Part shown: piece by piece, positions 61,014 to 64,000 of the stretch
Numbering within the stretch: position 1 is the stretch's first letter
Layout: each line of letters starts with the position of its first letter
Source of the DNA: Flavobacterium limicola
Lineage (GTDB): Bacteria; Bacteroidota; Bacteroidia; Flavobacteriales; Flavobacteriaceae
Reading direction: 5' to 3'
NCBI RefSeq assembly: GCF_003634755.1
Contig: NZ_RBXA01000001.1
Location: forward strand, 372,001-436,000
DNA: 64,000 nucleotides
Made by a program: the position numbers and the translations under genes
Notes under the pieces: generated by a model
What the model saw: only the letters and a program-made list of their open reading frames with translations
The model's database searches: none
What the model was told of the DNA's origin: nothing

Positions 61014-64000
61014 TTATCTGTATAATGTGAAGTGTCCAACAAATTCACGTGCATCTTTTGCATCTCTGATTTTTATGACATACCAGTAATCCCCTGAAGG
61101 TAATTCGTTACCATTGTATTTACCATCCCAGAATTGACTTTCTCTATACGAACCTAATTTTCTACCGTATCTGTCATAGACATAGAATACTAAATCCTTA
61201 TAGTTAATCGTATTGGTTGGTGCCCAAGTATCATTATTACCATCTCCGTTTGGCGTAAAGACATTTGGTATCTTGATGTCAATAAATTCAAAATATCGGG
61301 TAGCCGTTGCCGTACATCCATTTATATCAGTAACGGTAACCGTATAATCACCTGATTTGTAAATAATAAAATTACTTTGATTACCGTACGATTCACCGTC
61401 TAACGTGTATTGGTAATTTCCACCACCACCTGTGGCAGTAGCTACAATTTCGTTTAAGCCACCATCCGCAAGGGTCAATGTCAATGGATCTACTTGTAAA
61501 ACATCAAATACAACTTGTTTGATACATCCATTAGAATGTCTTACGTCTATCGTGTGTCGTCCTGGCGTTAAATCAGTAAACACATTACTAGCTTGGAACA
61601 CTGTTGAACCGTCTAATGCGTAATCCAAATCAGCTGGCATGTTGCTGGCATCTACCGTAACCGTTACGGAGTTGCTGGCACTATTACTTACACAATCGTA
61701 ATTTAAAGTCGCCTGTGGGTTTAATGTCACCGCTTCTCCTAGAATTACGGTATGTTCCGTGGTACAATTATTAGCATCACGAACATAAACGATATGCTCA
61801 CTTCCTGATAAACCAGTAAAATCAAATTGTGTTTGAACTAAAGTTCCCGGAGTATACGTTCCGTTTACATCATCAAGACTTACGCTGTAAGGAGCGTTTC
61901 CTCCTGTAACATTAATGCTGAATGCACCATCAGCATCACCAGCACATACTTCCGGAATCTCTGTACCCGGAATGGTAGTCACAAAAATAGAATTTGGCTC
62001 ACTAATAATTACTCCAGTTGTGTATATAAAGCAACCGTTCTCATCCTGCACAATATAATCATACGTACCCGGTTTTAAATTATCAAAAACATTAGACTCA
62101 AAAAACTGGTTTAAATCCGGTGAAATGGCATATTTTATAATTCCTGTTCCACCAGAAGCCGTTATCACAATTTTTCCGTCGCCTTCACCTGCACATGTAA
62201 TATTAGTCACTGCATTGCTTTCTGTTAGTGGGAAATCTGGTTCTGTAATGACCACTGGAACTACAGTTCGTGCCTCACAATCCATACTCACTACATTTAC
62301 CAGATACGATCCTGCCGGAAGATTCGTAAAATTCCCTGGAGAAGTTTGCACCGGTGTAAATGACAATGCATTACCAGCCCCATCCAATAAAGTGTAAACA
62401 TAGTTTCCTAAACCACCTTGTGCCGTAGCAACAATTACTCCTGAATCATCTCCTTTACAGTTGATGACTGCATTTTGAATATTTACATCAATCACTAAAG
62501 CAGGAACTGTATCAATCGTGATGTCATTAGATATAAAACTTTCGCATCCATTGATATCTCTAATGTAATAATTGTAAGTTCCTACCGGTACAGAGAATGT
62601 AGCAGTGTTACCTGTCATCGCTATAACCGTTCCAAACGTTGAAGTTGTACTGTACTCATATGGTGCAGTTCCTCCTGAAGCAGTTAACGTAAGTGTAGCA
62701 TCAACATCACATGAAATGGCTGTGGCCAATGCTAAGCTTGCTGTTACTTTTGCAGGCTCAGTAATGAGAATAGCAGCTGATAATGCAGAACAAGTCCAAG
62801 AATCAGATACTTGTACCTGATAATTTCCTGCACCTAAATTTGTAAATGTATTAGACACTTGCGGGCCATCAGTAGTTACTGTACCGTTAGTGTAAGTAGT
62901 TACTAAACTATATAAATAATTGCCTGATCCACCTGTTGGCAATGTTGTAACGGTAATGCTTGCATTGGTATCACCAAAACAGCTTACCAATGTTGTACTA
63001 GGCGTTGCCGTGAAAACAATTGGAGCAGGATCTGCTAACGTAATCGTTACAAAATCCTCACAGCCTTTACTGTCTCTTACATTTATCGTGTAGGTTCCTG
63101 CTGTCAAACCTGTAAATTCTGTTTGAGCTGAATACGCAATATTTTGCGCAGGAGTTGGCCCCACTAACTCAAATTCATACGCACCTAGCCATCCGCCAGT
63201 AGCAGTTACCGAAATTGTTCCGTCATTATTACCGGTAACACATGTGATTTCAGTATGGGTTTCCGTAATATCCAGTGCCGCTGTAGGACCTGTAATGGTA
63301 AAGTTTTTAATTACTGGGCAAGAAGGCGATTGCGATAACGTTGCCGTAATCGTGTACGTTCCTGTAGCCAAACCTGAAATAGTGATTGGTCCAGCGTCCA
63401 GTGCTGTTCCTCCAGGTAATGTATTTCCTAAAGCATCTTGTAAAGTATACGTGAATGCTCCTGCATCATCTCCGTTAACCGGCGTAGTCGTAATCAAACG
63501 ATCTACAAAAGTGACATTCACACTTCCATCAGTACCAGAGAAACAAGTCACATCCACAACGGTATCAATGGTTAGGTCGAAAGTGTTTGGCTCGTTTACA
63601 TAGTGTACCCCTTGGATTTCACAATTCGTATCTAAGTTTTTCACCGTGATTAGATAATTTCCTACTGGCAATCCTGTGAATATTCCATTGTTATTAGGAA
63701 TAGCAGGATAAATAGTACCTGTTGTAGACACCCCTGTAATTGGATCATAGATTACATCTACTAAAGTATATTCTAAATTGGGAGTTCCAACCCCTATAAT
63801 AGTAGCTGAAACCGTAATATTCTCAAGGTTATTACACGTTATTGCTTGGTCTATCACCACATTTACTTTGTCTAAAGCAATATAAGGGTCAATTGTAATT
63901 GCAGCTGTAGTAGTACCAATACATCCTTTATCATCATACACATTCACAATATAAGAACCTCCGGTTAAGTCGGCTTCAGTGTACACATTGCTGGCACCAA
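61014..64000 (-). CDS. SprB-like repeat adhesin, gliding motility-associated C-terminal domain (5' end outside window)
   Basis: The frame stays open to the right edge, so the N-terminus is missing; 995 residues are visible. They form about ten SprB-type repeats of 75-90 residues, each with a pattern like GG.G.Y.Y.L, a TNL.AG.Y.V.V.D segment and a CxG-type start (ISCDVDATLTLTASGG, NITCAGEGDGKIVITASGG). The C-terminal 85 residues are a type B sorting domain: IPNVFTPNGDGNNDTW ... FWDGKYNGNELPSGDYWYVI. It should be moved to the surface by type IX secretion. SprB-type adhesins run along the cell and drive gliding. A SprF-like gene follows in the same operon. Confidence 0.93.
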   Translation of the reverse strand, partial: GASNVYTEADLTGGSYIVNVYDDKGCIGTTTAAITIDPYIALDKVNVVIDQAITCNNLENITVSATIIGVGTPNLEYTLVDVIYDPITGVSTTGTIYPAIPNNNGIFTGLPVGNYLITVKNLDTNCEIQGVHYVNEPNTFDLTIDTVVDVTCFSGTDGSVNVTFVDRLITTTPVNGDDAGAFTYTLQDALGNTLPGGTALDAGPITISGLATGTYTITATLSQSPSCPVIKNFTITGPTAALDITETHTEITCVTGNNDGTISVTATGGWLGAYEFELVGPTPAQNIAYSAQTEFTGLTAGTYTINVRDSKGCEDFVTITLADPAPIVFTATPSTTLVSCFGDTNASITVTTLPTGGSGNYLYSLVTTYTNGTVTTDGPQVSNTFTNLGAGNYQVQVSDSWTCSALSAAILITEPAKVTASLALATAISCDVDATLTLTASGGTAPYEYSTTSTFGTVIAMTGNTATFSVPVGTYNYYIRDINGCESFISNDITIDTVPALVIDVNIQNAVINCKGDDSGVIVATAQGGLGNYVYTLLDGAGNALSFTPVQTSPGNFTNLPAGSYLVNVVSMDCEARTVVPVVITEPDFPLTESNAVTNITCAGEGDGKIVITASGGTGIIKYAISPDLNQFFESNVFDNLKPGTYDYIVQDENGCFIYTTGVIISEPNSIFVTTIPGTEIPEVCAGDADGAFSINVTGGNAPYSVSLDDVNGTYTPGTLVQTQFDFTGLSGSEHIVYVRDANNCTTEHTVILGEAVTLNPQATLNYDCVSNSASNSVTVTVDASNMPADLDYALDGSTVFQASNVFTDLTPGRHTIDVRHSNGCIKQVVFDVLQVDPLTLTLADGGLNEIVATATGGGGNYQYTLDGESYGNQSNFIIYKSGDYTVTVTDINGCTATATRYFEFIDIKIPNVFTPNGDGNNDTWAPTNTINYKDLVFYVYDRYGRKLGSYRESQFWDGKYNGNELPSGDYWYVIKIRDAKDAREFVGHFTLYR

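Noticed and set aside
61014..64000. Tandem DNA repeats (minisatellite or CRISPR-like) in the adhesin
   Set aside because: Repetition is at protein level in units of 75-90 residues with diverged DNA; there are no short identical repeats with unique spacers.
1..64000. Integrated element, prophage, insertion sequence, tRNA-linked island or CRISPR array
   Set aside because: No integrase, transposase, phage structural gene, tRNA, att-like repeat or repeat-spacer array is visible; base composition looks even throughout.

Overview
The window comes from a flavobacterium, most likely Flavobacterium or a close relative. It is AT-rich and carries gliding-motility and type IX secretion genes (gldH, a SprB-like adhesin with a PorP/SprF partner, an M4 peptidase with a type IX sorting tail). 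It has carotenoid synthesis (lycopene cyclase), bacteroidetal lipoprotein families (DUF4349, DUF4837) and promoters with the TAnnTTTG -7 element typical of Bacteroidetes. I see no rRNA, tRNA, CRISPR array, insertion sequence or prophage. Nearly all of it reads as chromosomal core.

Layout. 1-5.3 kb: end of an unknown gene, a zinc-ribbon protein, then an M28 peptidase / NAD-binding epimerase-like / EamA transporter run and an orphan response regulator. 5.4-9.7 kb: two tandem M13 peptidases made by a duplication that kept the promoter. 9.9-20.5 kb: SCO protein, then a metal-homeostasis block (feoA, feoB, a FecA-like TonB receptor, a 42-residue FeoB-associated Cys-rich protein, a ZIP transporter, a DtxR/MntR-type regulator, and a second TonB receptor coupled to a thioredoxin-like protein). 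20.5-24.6 kb: HEPN-like protein, lycopene cyclase, bacilliredoxin, and the tRNA hydroxylase TrhO with an added C-terminal domain. 24.8-28.8 kb: ricT-gldH-PBP1A. 29-34 kb: a two-subunit CoA transferase and a large secreted M4 peptidase with duplicated FN3-GEVED units. 34-38 kb: nucleoside-recognition membrane protein, exonuclease, Ogt, cytochrome c, DinB.

38.1-50.5 kb is the best-integrated part. hemA-C-D-E-F-B run on the minus strand. Divergently, an AraC-type regulator is followed by hemH, a MATE transporter, hemJ, an NtrY-like kinase and an enoyl-CoA hydratase. Together these cover every step from glutamyl-tRNA to protoheme except hemL. Next to the iron-uptake block they suggest co-ordinated iron and heme supply. 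50.6-60 kb holds small housekeeping genes (HD hydrolase, acyl-ACP desaturase, PlsC, rnpA, DUF4349, S41 peptidase, GNAT, DUF4837, pgk) and a decayed LysM gene remnant between DUF4837 and pgk. 60-64 kb holds the SprF-like protein and the 3' part of a giant SprB-repeat adhesin running off the right edge.

Main things to look at: two copies of a structured non-coding element (28.9 kb and 37.1 kb) with conserved flanks and a stem kept by compensatory change; the LysM remnant with two opposite homopolymer frameshifts; the TrhO fusion; a MATE transporter embedded in a heme operon and a Cys-rich insert in ferrochelatase; and a 12-base repeat beside both start codons of the divergent DtxR/TonB pair. 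I found no clear candidate for a wholly new multi-gene system.
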